Position numbers and translations under genes: made by a program
The notes under the pieces: generated by a model
What the model was told of the DNA's origin: nothing
Databases searched by the model: none
The model's input: only the letters and a program-made list of their open reading frames with translations
Source: Dallia pectoralis
Taxonomy: Eukaryota > Chordata > Actinopteri > Esociformes > Umbridae
DNA length: 64,000 nucleotides
NCBI GenBank assembly: GCA_029465975.1
Contig: CM055747.1
Location: forward strand, 6,468,436 to 6,532,435
Reading direction: 5' to 3'
Shown here: positions 1 to 9,341 of the stretch, piece after piece
Position numbering within the stretch: position 1 is the first letter of the stretch
Layout of the letters: each line of letters begins with the position of its first letter

Positions 1-453
1 AGCCCTCTCCTTGAGCTCCATCACCGAATCCAACATGGCGTCGCGCATGATGTGCTCAAACTCCCCCGGCCCCTCCCTCTCCCCCTCGTACAGTATGGCG
101 TGGTACCATGACGACACGAAGTCCCGGACCGCTTTCTGCACCGCGTTACGGATCTCGTGGTCCAGCCTCCTCTCTCTCCCCGGGGAAGGGAGGGCGGACC
201 GGTGTTGACCTAGGTGTACGAAGTGCTCCAGGTGCAGCAGGCTGTTTGCATCCAGGGCAGCACGGGACCCCAGCCAGCCACCCAGCACCACCAGCAGGCT
301 GGTGAAGAGGCAGAGGAGCCACACATCCACCAGGAGGTGGAAGAGGACCATCCATGTTAGCAGCACCCCCAATACCACAAGCCTCCTTTGGCCTAGTAGC
401 TCTGAGCAGGCCCAGGGGTGAGAGTTAGGACCATGGCCCTCTTGTGGAGGCAT
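1..453 (-). CDS. snx19: Sorting nexin 19, first coding exon (partial, runs off left edge)
   Basis: The minus strand is open from ATG at 453 to the window edge, giving 151 residues. Residues 25-61 form a long hydrophobic stretch (two membrane segments, including VDVWLLCL and LLVVLGGWLGS) near the N-terminus. A PXA domain begins around residue 95, with RDFVSSWY at 110-117. This order, and the wording of both segments, match SNX19, a membrane-anchored sorting nexin of the endosome/ER with PXA, PX and nexin-C domains; the later domains lie outside the window. The exon probably starts at 471, after a TTTCTTCAG acceptor, so the gene has at least one upstream non-coding exon. The other PXA sorting nexins (SNX13, SNX14, SNX25) fit the hydrophobic segment less well. 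The reading frame is uninterrupted. Confidence 0.9.
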   Translation of the reverse strand, partial: MPPQEGHGPNSHPWACSELLGQRRLVVLGVLLTWMVLFHLLVDVWLLCLFTSLLVVLGGWLGSRAALDANSLLHLEHFVHLGQHRSALPSPGRERRLDHEIRNAVQKAVRDFVSSWYHAILYEGEREGPGEFEHIMRDAMLDSVMELKERA

Positions 454-471
454 TCCCCTTTGTGCTGAAAC

Positions 472-1715
472 CTGAAGAAACCTGAACAAATAAATGATTG
501 ATGCCAGTCAATATCCTCAGAACCAATTTGAGGACATATTGTGTGTGACAATGTACATATGTCATGCAGAAAAAAGTCACATGTTAGTCATTCAGCAAAC
601 ACTCTTAGCCCAGGTTGCTTACAGAAGGATTGCATATTTTCATATTCATATTGCTCTGTGGGAACTGAACACACTATCCTGGCCTTACACATGCTGAGGG
701 TCAGTGCAAACTTAAGTGTGCTGATGGACAGCTTTGCCATACCAAACAAGGCAGAAACAGGCAAATTTATTTAAAATCCAACCAAAATTAGACTCATATG
801 AGGTTTCTACATATATCTTAAACATCATTAAATCAAGAAGAATCCACTATTGTTTTCAATTTCAGGTATAGAAACATGTGGTCAACATCGGAAATACAAG
901 CATACAGCCACAGAAACGTGGAAAAAGATCTCCTACCTTTGCTTCTTAAAGGGCTCAACAACTCAAATCCGTTGCCTCTAATCTCTATGCAATACAATGC
1001 GATTACATTCACTTCCTGGTTCTCCTGCAGCGGCTTCGAAATAATCTCAACAGGAGTCCATGATGTGAACGCCACCTACCGTCGCGATGGTGCACTGCGC
1101 TGCGATAATTTGACTGGTCACCAGGACTCTCAAATCCCTGTTAAATAACTTCTATAATTCAGTTTCGTTTAAGGCTATGGCCTCGTTGAACGTAATAATA
1201 ATAATAATTCATTACATTTATATAGCGCTTTTCTTCCTGGGAACTCAAAGCGCTTTCGACAAAGCCAAGTACGTATCTGAACGTATCTCGTATGGAAATA
1301 TTTTGGAAATATTTTGGGTCACAAGAAGAAATACATACAATTATTTATTTTTTGCATTGTTTATTAAAAATTGTTTGCGATTTCAGATTTGTATTTTTGA
1401 CACTCACTTATTGTTTTGCAGTTCTTAAAATGTCTGCAATTTCTTGTGACCCAAAAGTAGTCCATAGCTGGCTCCTCTGTAATGAAACATTTACCAAACC
1501 ATGCAGCATGCAAAAGAAAAGGCTACAAAAAACTATCATCAGTAATGCACATTTTCACATTTATTCAATCTGGCAGTTTCCTTCCATGTGTGACATCAAA
1601 TTCCAAAGACAATTAGGCTATATAGGCTAATATTTAACAATATATATTTTACAACGTGGATCAGAGAAGGATATTTCGTGGTAAGAAAGAGAAATGACAC
1701 CTGAAGTGGGTCTTC
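472..1715. other. Intergenic stretch between snx19 and gig2; one SINE-like tail fragment
   Basis: No gene is supported here. At about 1195-1265 an (AAT)n run is followed by a ttatatagcgctttt segment. The same word occurs in the tail of the SINE at 62.6 kb, so this is probably a fragment of the same or a related repeat. A TTTATT at 1560-1565 is an AATAAA polyadenylation signal for the minus-strand gig2 gene. Confidence 0.4.
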
Positions 1716-2357
1716 TTATTTATGGCATACATGTTTCAGTTGAAAGGGGCATATCTGTTCGGTGCAGGCCCAGCAGCTTTGGATCGGGTGAGACTGGTCA
1801 TACACGGTGTTCTGTTGGCACCGGTCGCACGCGTTATTTGCGCCTCGCCTAGACGCACGGGTCTCCTGTATTTGCTTCCGGAAATCCCGGCGGCGTTGAT
1901 CGTCCATACAGCAGGCCACGTCCACCACCAGAACCCGAGCGGGATCCCAGACACAGTCCTCCTCACGTCCGGACTTAATAGAGCTTATAGCGCTGTTAGG
2001 TGGCACCCAGCAGCTGTCGTACCCATTCTGGTGCCAAGCCTTCTGTAGAGGATGGTTATCGGTGTCGATCTTTTTCACTTTGCCAACACGCACCTTTAAC
2101 TTGAACACTATTTTGTCTTTTTTATCTGCATTTAGCGGGTAACACTTGGCTTTGTCGATATTGCGGCTCACGTAGACGCCTGGTCCTAACATGCCATCCG
2201 TGGAGCGCTTCAGCCCGTTGGTGATGATGTCCTGGGCATGCTTGAGGTCTGTGCCATGGTACATCGTGTATACTATTTCATTCTGTGGCTCCTCGCCTGA
2301 ATGCAGTTTCTTGTCCTCAACCGCAGTCCAACCAGAAAATGTGACCTCCATAGTCAA
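1716..2357 (-). CDS. gig2: Gig2-like interferon-stimulated protein with PARP-like fold
   Basis: This is an uninterrupted 213-residue frame in one exon. Residues 33-36 read YHGT and 55-65 read GMLGPGVYVSR. This is the nucleotide-loop pattern of PARP-like domains, in the form typical of fish Gig2 (grass carp reovirus-induced gene 2) proteins, and 132-144 (EEDCVWDPARVLV) also fits. Gig2 genes are known to be induced by virus and interferon in fish; their biochemical activity is not settled. The C-terminus (177-211) holds two CxxC pairs (177/180 and 195/198) plus H190, C203, H209 and C211, which could bind zinc. An alternative start at Met3 is two codons in. AATAAA lies about 150 bp past the stop. 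Two ISRE-like sites lie 160-200 bp upstream, in keeping with interferon control. Confidence 0.85.
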   Translation of the reverse strand: MTMEVTFSGWTAVEDKKLHSGEEPQNEIVYTMYHGTDLKHAQDIITNGLKRSTDGMLGPGVYVSRNIDKAKCYPLNADKKDKIVFKLKVRVGKVKKIDTDNHPLQKAWHQNGYDSCWVPPNSAISSIKSGREEDCVWDPARVLVVDVACCMDDQRRRDFRKQIQETRASRRGANNACDRCQQNTVYDQSHPIQSCWACTEQICPFQLKHVCHK

Positions 2358-2514
2358 TGCGAACGCGCAATTAATAGTCTGCGAAAAAAAACATTATTTT
2401 TAATTATTATTCCATTTACATAACGTAGTCATATTTGCCAATTCCAAAGTTAAACACAGTTTAAAAAGTGTACGAACCCAACAGCAGACGTCTGTAGGCA
2501 CTTGATCACTCCAC

Positions 2515-2559
2515 TTTCACTTTTGATTCCTTGTTCGTTCCAACTGTTATTTCACTTTC
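2515..2559 (-). promoter_or_regulatory. Two ISRE/IRF-like sites upstream of gig2
   Basis: The plus strand reads TTTCACTTTC at 2550-2559, an exact reverse complement of GAAANNGAAA. It reads TTTCACTTTT at 2515-2524, which has one mismatch. They lie about 160 and 190 bp upstream of the gig2 start codon. Paired ISREs at this distance are usual for fish interferon-stimulated genes. Function is inferred from position and motif only. Confidence 0.6.
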
Positions 2560-2777
2560 CGTTCTATTTTTAAGGTCCAGACACATGGACATGTGGGTGA
2601 TTCTCGCGAAATTAGACTTATGAGGTGTCATAAAACATTTTGATGATAAAAGTAAATGCTATCAAAATAAGAAGGATACCGTTATAAACATCTCTTCATG
2701 TACGATTTTGCACATGATTTCAAATGAAATCATGAATACGAATTATTTTTTTTTTTCAACATTTAAAGGGAAATTTC

Positions 2778-3405
2778 TCATTACCGCAACGTGTCCATGA
2801 CTGGATTTTGGTCCTTTGAGATGGAATTATTCATATTTAAAAAATATAAAAAATAAAAAGCTTCAGTGCATGTTATAATATAAACATTTACAGTAAAGAA
2901 ACATGTGGTATTTGGTGGTCATTGGTAAATGTAGTGACAATAATAAGGAATAAAAATGTGTCCAAGACCAATTTTCTCATCCTCCGCAACAATTTTCAAT
3001 CATTGTTTAAGTGCTCAAGGAACTATAATTTTTTAAGGAATTTGTTGTAAGGGACATAAATGACTGTGACACTCAAGATGGCTATCAAGTAACCAGTTAT
3101 AATTTTTTCTCTCCAGATAAAAGTAAAAATTTGGCGTGTCATAGTACCTACACGACTTTTTAGTTCTCATTACTGAAACATGTGTTTGTGAAGTTATAAA
3201 AAATGTTGCAGTTAAATTTTTTTGATTACTATATACCCCATTATGGTCTAAATATAAAAAGATAGGGAATGTTTAGCTAACTCTCATTTAGCTTCCACAG
3301 TTAGCAAGAATGTTTAAGGTCGCTCATCCTCCGCAACACCCCTATCATTCACCGCAACAATTGAAGGCCTGTTGCGGTGGAGATACTCAATGTTTCGGTA
3401 GTGAG
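2778..3405. repeat. Left subterminal motif cluster (seven TCATTACCGCAAC-type copies)
   Basis: Direct copies lie at 2778-2790, 2977-2990, 3167-3179, 3324-3337 and 3345-3358. Inverted copies lie at 3371-3383 and 3392-3405. The core is TCATTACCGCAAC, with variants TCATCCTCCGCAAC and TCATTACTGAAAC. Repeated short motifs inside the termini are known as transposase-binding sites in several DNA transposon superfamilies; that role here is inferred. Confidence 0.6.
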
Positions 3406-3714
3406 AAACAGCCTTATGAAGGAGGCACGTGCACTATAACTGTTGCTCATTTTAATATAACTTGATATTTGCCTTAAACGCTTCTTGAACAGATTGCGTA
3501 AACAAAATAGCTATTACAACCCCCCCAGCAGGGGTCACTAATTATTATTATTTTTTTTAAATGCTTCCACAAAAAGCAGTATGAATGCAGTATAGGCCAC
3601 CTATTATTAATGCAATATTATTTACTATTTCATAGTTTTACTGTGAAACAATGTATTTCTTTTCTTTTTTACAAAATTTTACATTCAAGATGGCAATTGT
3701 GTATTTTGTTACAG

Positions 3715-3825
3715 ACAGTTGAAAGGAAAAGGGCATCAGCGAAAAACAGTCTGGCAAAGCATAGGGAGAAAATACACAGTAATCCAGTGTTACTTGAGGA
3801 TTACAGAAGAATGGAGAGAGAGAGG
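3715..3825 (+). pseudogene. Coding-exon remnant of the element, running into the minisatellite
   Basis: After a TTTTGTTACAG acceptor the frame reads about 37 residues rich in Lys, Arg and Glu (for example KHREKIHSNP, then LLEDYRRMERER). It then merges into the repeat, whose first units also encode Glu-Arg runs. The composition resembles the basic helical N-terminus of proteins encoded by some fish DNA transposons (R-x-Y-R-E-R-I type). No downstream domain survives. The minisatellite may have expanded from the Glu-Arg codons. Confidence 0.4.
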
Positions 3826-5510
3826 CCAGGGGACAGGGTGATAATGGGGAAAGGAGAGAGAGGTCAGGGGTCAGGGTGATAATAGGGAAAGGAGAGAGAG
3901 AGAGGTCAGGGGACAGGGTGATAATAGGGAAAGGAGAGAGAGAGAGAGGTCAGGGGTCAGGGTGATAATAGGGAAAGGAAAGAGAGAGAGAGGTCAGGGG
4001 ACAGGGTGATAATAGAGAAAGGAGAGAGAGAGAGGTCAGGGGTCAGGGTGATAATAGGGAAAGGAAAGAGAGAGAGGTCAGGGGACAGGGTGATAATAGG
4101 GAGAGAGGTCAGGGGTCAGGGTGATAATAGGGAAAGAGAGAGAGGTCAGGGGTCAGGGTGATAATAGGGAAAGGAGAGAGAGGTCAGGGGACAGGGTGAT
4201 AATAGGGAAAGGAGAGAGAGGTCAGGGGTCAGGGGACAGGGTGATAATAGGGAAAGGAAAGAGAGAGAGGTCAGGGGTCAGGGTGATAATAGGGAAAGAG
4301 AGAGAGGTCAGGGGTCAGGGTGATAATAGGGAAAGGAGAGAGAGGTCAGGGGACAGGGTGATAATAGGGAAAGGAGAGAGAGAGGTCAGGGGTCAGGGTG
4401 ATAATAGGGAAAGGAGAGAGAGGTCAGGGGACAGGGTGATAATAGGGAAAGGAGAGAGAGAGGTCAGGGGTCAGGGTGATAATAGGGAAAGGAGAGAGAG
4501 GTCAGGGGTCAGGGTGATAATAGGGAAAGGAGAGAGAGGTCAGGGGACAGGGTGATAATAGGGAAAGGAAAGAGAGAGAGGTCAGGGGTCAGGGTGATAA
4601 TAGGGAAAGAGAGAGAGGTCAGGGGTCAGGGTGATAAGAGGGAAAGGAGAGAGAGAGAGGTCAGGGGACAGGGTGATAATAGGGAAAGGAGAGAGAGGTC
4701 AGGGGTCAGGGTGATAATAGGGAAAGAGAGAGAGAGGTCAGGGGACAGGGTGATAATAGGGAAAGGAGAGAGAGAGGTCAGGGGTCAGGGTGATAATAGG
4801 GAAAGGAGAGAGAGAGGTCAGGGGTCAGGGTGATAATAGGGAAAGGAGAGAGAGAGGTCAGGGGTCAGGGTGATAATAGGGAAAGAGAGAGAGAGGTCAG
4901 GGGACAGGGTGATAATAGGGAAAGGAGAGAGAGGTCAGGGGACAGGGTGATAATAGGGAAAGAGAGGAGAGAGGTCAGGGTGATAATAGGGAAAGGAGAG
5001 AGAGAGAGGTCAGGGGTCAGGGTGATAATAGGAAAAGGAGAGAGAGAGGTCAGGGGTCAGGGTGATAATAGGGATAGGAGAGAGAGAGGACAGGGGTCAG
5101 GGTGATAATAGGGAAAGGAGAGAGAGAGGTCAGGGGACAGGGTGATAATAGGGAAAGGAGAGAGAGGTCAGGGGACAGGGTGATAATAGGGAAAGGAGAG
5201 AGAGGTCAGGGGTCAGGGTGATAATAGGGAAAGGAGAGAGAGGTCAGGGGACAGGGTGATAATAGGGAAAGGAGAGAGAGAGGTCAGGGGTCAGGGTGAT
5301 AATAGGGAAAGGAGAGAGAGAGGTCAGGGGTCAGGGTGATAATAGGGAAAGAGAGAGAGGTCAGGGGACAGGGTGATAATAGGGAAAGGAGAGAGAGAGG
5401 TCAGGGGTCAGGGTGATAATAGGGAAAGGAGAGAGAGAGAGGTCAGGGGACAGGGTGATAATAGGGAAAGGAGAGAGGGGTCAGGGGTCAGGGTGATAAT
5501 AGGGAGAAAT
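3815..5510 (+). repeat. Minisatellite, unit about 40-50 bp (GGTCAGGGG(A/T)CAGGGTGATAAT)
   Basis: Each unit has GTCAGGGGACAGGG or GTCAGGGGTCAGGG, then TGATAATAGGGAAAGGAGAGA with a variable (GA)n run. There are roughly 40 copies. Length variation comes mostly from the GA run and from occasional doubling of the GTCAGGGG block. The A and T variants often alternate. Short open frames inside it (for example 4121-4555) follow from the repeat and are not genes. Confidence 0.95.
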
Positions 5511-5755
5511 ATAACTTGGATTCATTGTTTTGACCATCACTTGCACACACAGACACACACAGACACACACACACACAATCATTGACAACGCTTCACCCAA
5601 GTTGGGATAGCAGATAGCATGGGGGGGTGGCTTGGTTTGTTTTTATTGGGTTGTGAATAATGACGAGGGAAATAAATGTTCTTTAAAAAATTGTATGCGT
5701 TTTAAATATGTAGGCATAAAACCCCTTTGTCAACAGTGAATGTGTGAGCTAAATC

Positions 5756-6147
5756 TCATTTCCGAAACAATGATCCTCACTACCGAAATGGCATTTTCAT
5801 TACCGCAACATGTATCTTTTTTACCAATTAAGTGATAATAAGATAATCATATTTTGTTTTAAAATGTATATATGTTTTATACAACACTACTTATTTAAGG
5901 TCTGCTACATAACAAAAGTGTATGTTATCTATTAGTAAAACAATTAAATAAAAGAAATTGTAAATCATCACGTATGTTTCGGTAATGAGAGAAAATAAGG
6001 AAATTACAAAACATAATAAATATGAAAAGTAATCTCTCCAGAGTTTTACATAGCTTTGAGCATGAGAAATAAAAGTCTACTTTAACATTAGCCAAAAATA
6101 TAAGTTTCTAACCATATATTTAATGTAATGTCATGTTGCGGTAATGA
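5756..6147. repeat. Right subterminal motif cluster (five TCATTACCGCAAC-type copies)
   Basis: Direct copies lie at 5756-5768, 5777-5789 and 5797-5809. Inverted copies lie at 5976-5988 and 6135-6147. As on the left side, direct copies come first and inverted copies follow. I saw none within the minisatellite or outside the element. Confidence 0.6.
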
Positions 6148-6343
6148 TACTTTTTTATGGACTTCATCTGAAAAATTTAAATAATTATATAGGAAATATT
6201 TTTTTAATCTCCTAAAAATAATGGTCTTAGTAAGTTCCGACCTTAATCTTATATGTGCAAAAAGAAAATTGGCTTCAAGGGCATTTTAAAAATTCTGATG
6301 CTGGACACCTTCTAAATCTGGATTTCGTGAGAATCACCCATGT

Positions 6344-7101
6344 ACCTCAATCCGGACCGGAGGAGCAAGCCACTTTGGGTTTCCATCCTCAATTGAGGAT
6401 CAATATAATAATTTAGACATTGGAAAACCGACACTGAAAATAATAATCACCTGCTCATAATATCTTAAAAGTCAAGGAGCCTAACATTTCTTGAAAGGAA
6501 ATGTGTCATAGGTTAAGGGCAATTATGAGGTGCCAAAGAAATACATTTAACACTTAATGCAAAGCCCAACCAAACTCCTGCGTATGCTGTATGTTCTTTC
6601 ATACAGTCTAAGATCCTAATTACTTGTTCAACCTGATCACTTAATCGTTAAGTACTCACCGGCCATCACACAGAAGCCAACTTGTATTGCTTTTACTGAT
6701 TTTCTCCATTAACTCAGGAGACTGGGTCAAATATACCAATCTGTCCTATGTGATGTACTGTATAAAAACACATCACTGACTGCTATGAAAAAAGTGATCA
6801 TGTGTTTGTCATCATTTTAATCGATTCTTTCTCCATATTCAGAGCAGGATACAATTACAGAACATTATAGATCACGCAAATCTGGATAAATGGCTGAAAA
6901 ACGAACAATGTGACACACACAAAGTCAATAGTCCAGCCTCATGGAGTCCAAAAGAACACACCATTTCTGGAACATAATTGCACACAGTTCTGGTGAATAT
7001 GTGTTTAATGTGCCAGGTTGAATCTTGAAGGTCTGCAATAATGACAGACTGAAAACAAAACAAATCAATCCTTATGTAATTGTCTCTGGGACAGACCTAA
7101 G
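6344..7101. other. Intergenic stretch before timm8b
   Basis: No gene or repeat is recognised. TTTAAT at 7004-7009 reads ATTAAA on the minus strand, 93 bp past the timm8b stop, and is the best polyadenylation signal for that gene. Confidence 0.4.
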
Positions 7102-7682
7102 TCAATGCATGCCCCCTTTCTGCACCAAAGTGGTGAAGCGGTTGGTGATGGTAAGCGTGGTGTCAATGAAGCGCTCCACACAGTTGACCAGGCACGTCTC
7201 TGCCCGGGAGTCCAGCTTGCTGCTCGGCTTGTCAATGCATTTGTCCCAGCACACATCGGTGAATGTGTGAACCTACAATACAAAATGATAAAACGACATC
7301 AAACAATAGTGAAACATTATGCAGACTTTATAAAAAGGTCCGTAGTCCTATCTGTTATGAAGTATAGCCTAGAACAATACAGTATAACCTTGAGAAAATT
7401 GTACATAAAAAAATCGGAAGTTGGAGGCACAGCCTCTCGTTCGTTTAAGAATGTGACAAACGGTAATGAAACTAACGCTTTAAAAACAGAGGAACATTTG
7501 AAATATAATCACGTTAACTGTTATATAGCTGGCTATTTAGCCAGCGTTGTTGGATGATCTACCTGAGCATGAAACTGCGCTTTCTGTTGCTCGACTGCGA
7601 CCATCCTCTGAAGTTCCGCAGCCTCAGCTTTTTCCGATGCACTTGCAGAGGACAGGTCACTACCTGAATACATATCAGACAT
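7102..7682 (-). CDS. timm8b: Mitochondrial import chaperone Tim8 B (two exons)
   Basis: Exon 1 is 7563-7682 (40 codons, ATG at 7682, ending CAG before GTAG). Exon 2 is 7102-7272 (57 codons with stop, after a TTGTAG acceptor). The join is in phase 0 and gives 96 residues. The twin CX3C signature of small Tim proteins is present (C48/C52 and C67/C71), and RFIDTTLTITNRF is characteristic of Tim8. Tim8 forms hexamers with Tim13 in the intermembrane space and escorts hydrophobic precursors such as Tim23; the paired cysteines form disulfides. The ending VQKGG fits the B paralogue better than TIMM8A. Human TIMM8B lies near BCO2 on 11q23, as here. A second ATG lies three codons downstream of the chosen start. 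Confidence 0.95.
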
Positions 7683-9150
7683 GTTATTAATCAGGATTAT
7701 TTTACTAAAGTATAACCGGGCGCCAGGTCAAATAACCGCACTCTTCCACACGGGCATGTGTGAGCAGCGTAAAAAAGCTTTTCCGGGTCACGAACATTTC
7801 GAAGATTTCAAAACAAAAGTGGCCATTGTATTTGGTCGAAACTGATACAAAATACAGGCATTACTTGTTTACGAAAATATTCCGCTAATGCGAATTACCC
7901 AATATATGCAAATATCTAGATATTACGACAGGAATAAACCAATTATTGGTGCAGTGTGCTCCTTTTAGAGAAACGGCACCATCAATTGACATTACATAGT
8001 GCCTCATGATTGTCCAGTATATTGTGAGCATATATCCTGAGCATTTCATACAGTATTAGTTTTTTCCTCCAATACAGCTGGTTTGGATCAGGTTCCAGGT
8101 CAGATAGCAGCCAGATCCCTACATTTTAATTTATAGGGGCTCGATGACATTAAAATATGTTCTATTCTATTATATATGCCTCCATGACATTAATGTACAC
8201 CAGAGCTCTGTAGAGTACAATATTAAACGCTATGGTGAAAAATGAATTATGAATTATAATTTTCAATCTATGTCAGTGTTATTGAGACAATATTCAAATT
8301 AAAATGCAATGACAGGTTTACATTTCATTTTTCAAAGACTTACTCCCATTACAGTGGACAATATTCAAATGCAGTAAGCTAAGAAGCGCCTCCGGTCAAA
8401 TGCAATTTAAGTTTCAAGTCACCAGGCTTTTTGTTAGGAACAAAATTTGATCATGTACGTATATGCAATCCATCAGACCTCTCATCAAGACGGGTCGTCC
8501 GTTAAGACGTAACTTACTTATTATCATCATAAATATATATTTTTTAAATCCTAATTATTGGCACCCCTACCCAGAACGCACCCCAATAACCACCCCCGAG
8601 TCCACTGATTACTCTGTGTCTGACTCTATTCGGGTCTTGCACGCTTGCCTTGCCGAGCACTTATTTAGGAGCAGATACAAGGTGCCTGTCACACTACTGT
8701 GCTGTACACTGCTGTAGTGGACAATTTAAATTTAAAGTGTTTTAGAGTACGACATACAGCTATTGTTTTGTTTTGACTCTACTTGAATTTATTTTTACAA
8801 AGAGTTGTTGATATACTTGATTCTCCTGCCTCATGGCTGTGTTGATCACTCCTTGTTTAAAAATGTCATAAACAGAAGACACCTTTCTCAATGCATGATT
8901 GAACTCTTTATCCATCCCGCCTGAGTTATACAGACTGCAGTTTCCAACCAGTTAAACTAGGTCTTCATTCTCGAGGGCACTCTACATAGACCATCTGTAA
9001 TGGTGCTGAAATAGGACCATCTGCTGTGTTTATCTGCATACCTTGACCCCCGACCCTGTTTTCAGGACATTACAGAGACCTTTCTATTGTCCCTGTAACC
9101 GCCTCTCTAAATGATGCTGACTCGCCACTCCCCCCCTCGCTTCTGTGGTT
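7683..9150. other. Intergenic stretch between timm8b and bco2
   Basis: No exon is recognised. SDHD, the divergent neighbour of TIMM8B in mammals, was looked for immediately beyond the timm8b start and not seen. The stretch at 8560-8720 is slightly GC-richer but carries no recognisable domain. Confidence 0.35.
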
Positions 9151-9154
9151 GCTC

Positions 9155-9313
9155 TGCCATTGGTTGTCTAACAGGCTTACGTAACACACCACCTTCATAT
9201 TCACTGACAGTACTGTGTGCACTTAGTCGATTACAGCGTGAGGAGGACCGGAGTTCTTTTAGAAAGAGACAGCTGTCGTTCAGGAGCGCGGCTCCAGTCT
9301 TCCGAGTCGAACC
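9155..9313 (+). promoter_or_regulatory. Candidate bco2 promoter with D-box and inverted CCAAT
   Basis: TTACGTAA at 9177-9184 is a perfect PAR-bZIP/NFIL3 D-box. ATTGG (an inverted CCAAT) lies just upstream at about 9159. A CAGCTG E-box lies near 9270. No clear TATA box is seen. The start codon at 9314 has a good ACC ATG context. D-boxes mediate clock and light responses in fish; the link to bco2 is inferred. Confidence 0.45.
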
Positions 9314-9341
9314 ATGTCATGGGTTAACCTAGAGGTCTCAG
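9314..9341 (+). CDS. bco2: bco2 exon 1 (inferred start, MSWVNLEVS)
   Basis: This 28-nt coding piece ends TCAG before GTAGGC, leaving one base. The next exon begins AT GAG after GTGTACGCAG, so the joined codon is GAT and the frame continues exactly. The start lacks the basic mitochondrial presequence of mammalian BCO2. An alternative start is the ATG at 12273, read through without this splice, which would give a hydrophobic leader. The spliced version is preferred because acceptor, donor and phase all fit. Confidence 0.65.

Larger units (their letters stand above)
2595..6339. mobile_element. Unclassified DNA transposon-like element with inverted termini
   Basis: The left end GGGTGATTCTCGCGAAAT (2595) and the reverse complement of the right end, GGGTGATTCTCACGAAAT (to 6339), match at all but one position. 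Weaker similarity continues inward for about 25 bp, including a shared AGGTGTC. ATGT directly abuts both ends (2591-2594 and 6340-6343), a possible 4-bp target duplication. Inside are AT-rich flanks with twelve copies of a short motif, a short spliced-exon-like coding remnant (3715-3825) and a 1.7-kb minisatellite. No transposase is intact, so this is a non-autonomous or decayed copy. I cannot assign a superfamily. It begins about 35 bp beyond the gig2 ISRE-like sites. Confidence 0.65.

Noticed and set aside
7700..9100. SDHD, expected next to timm8b
   Set aside because: No SDHD-like sequence could be read on either strand.
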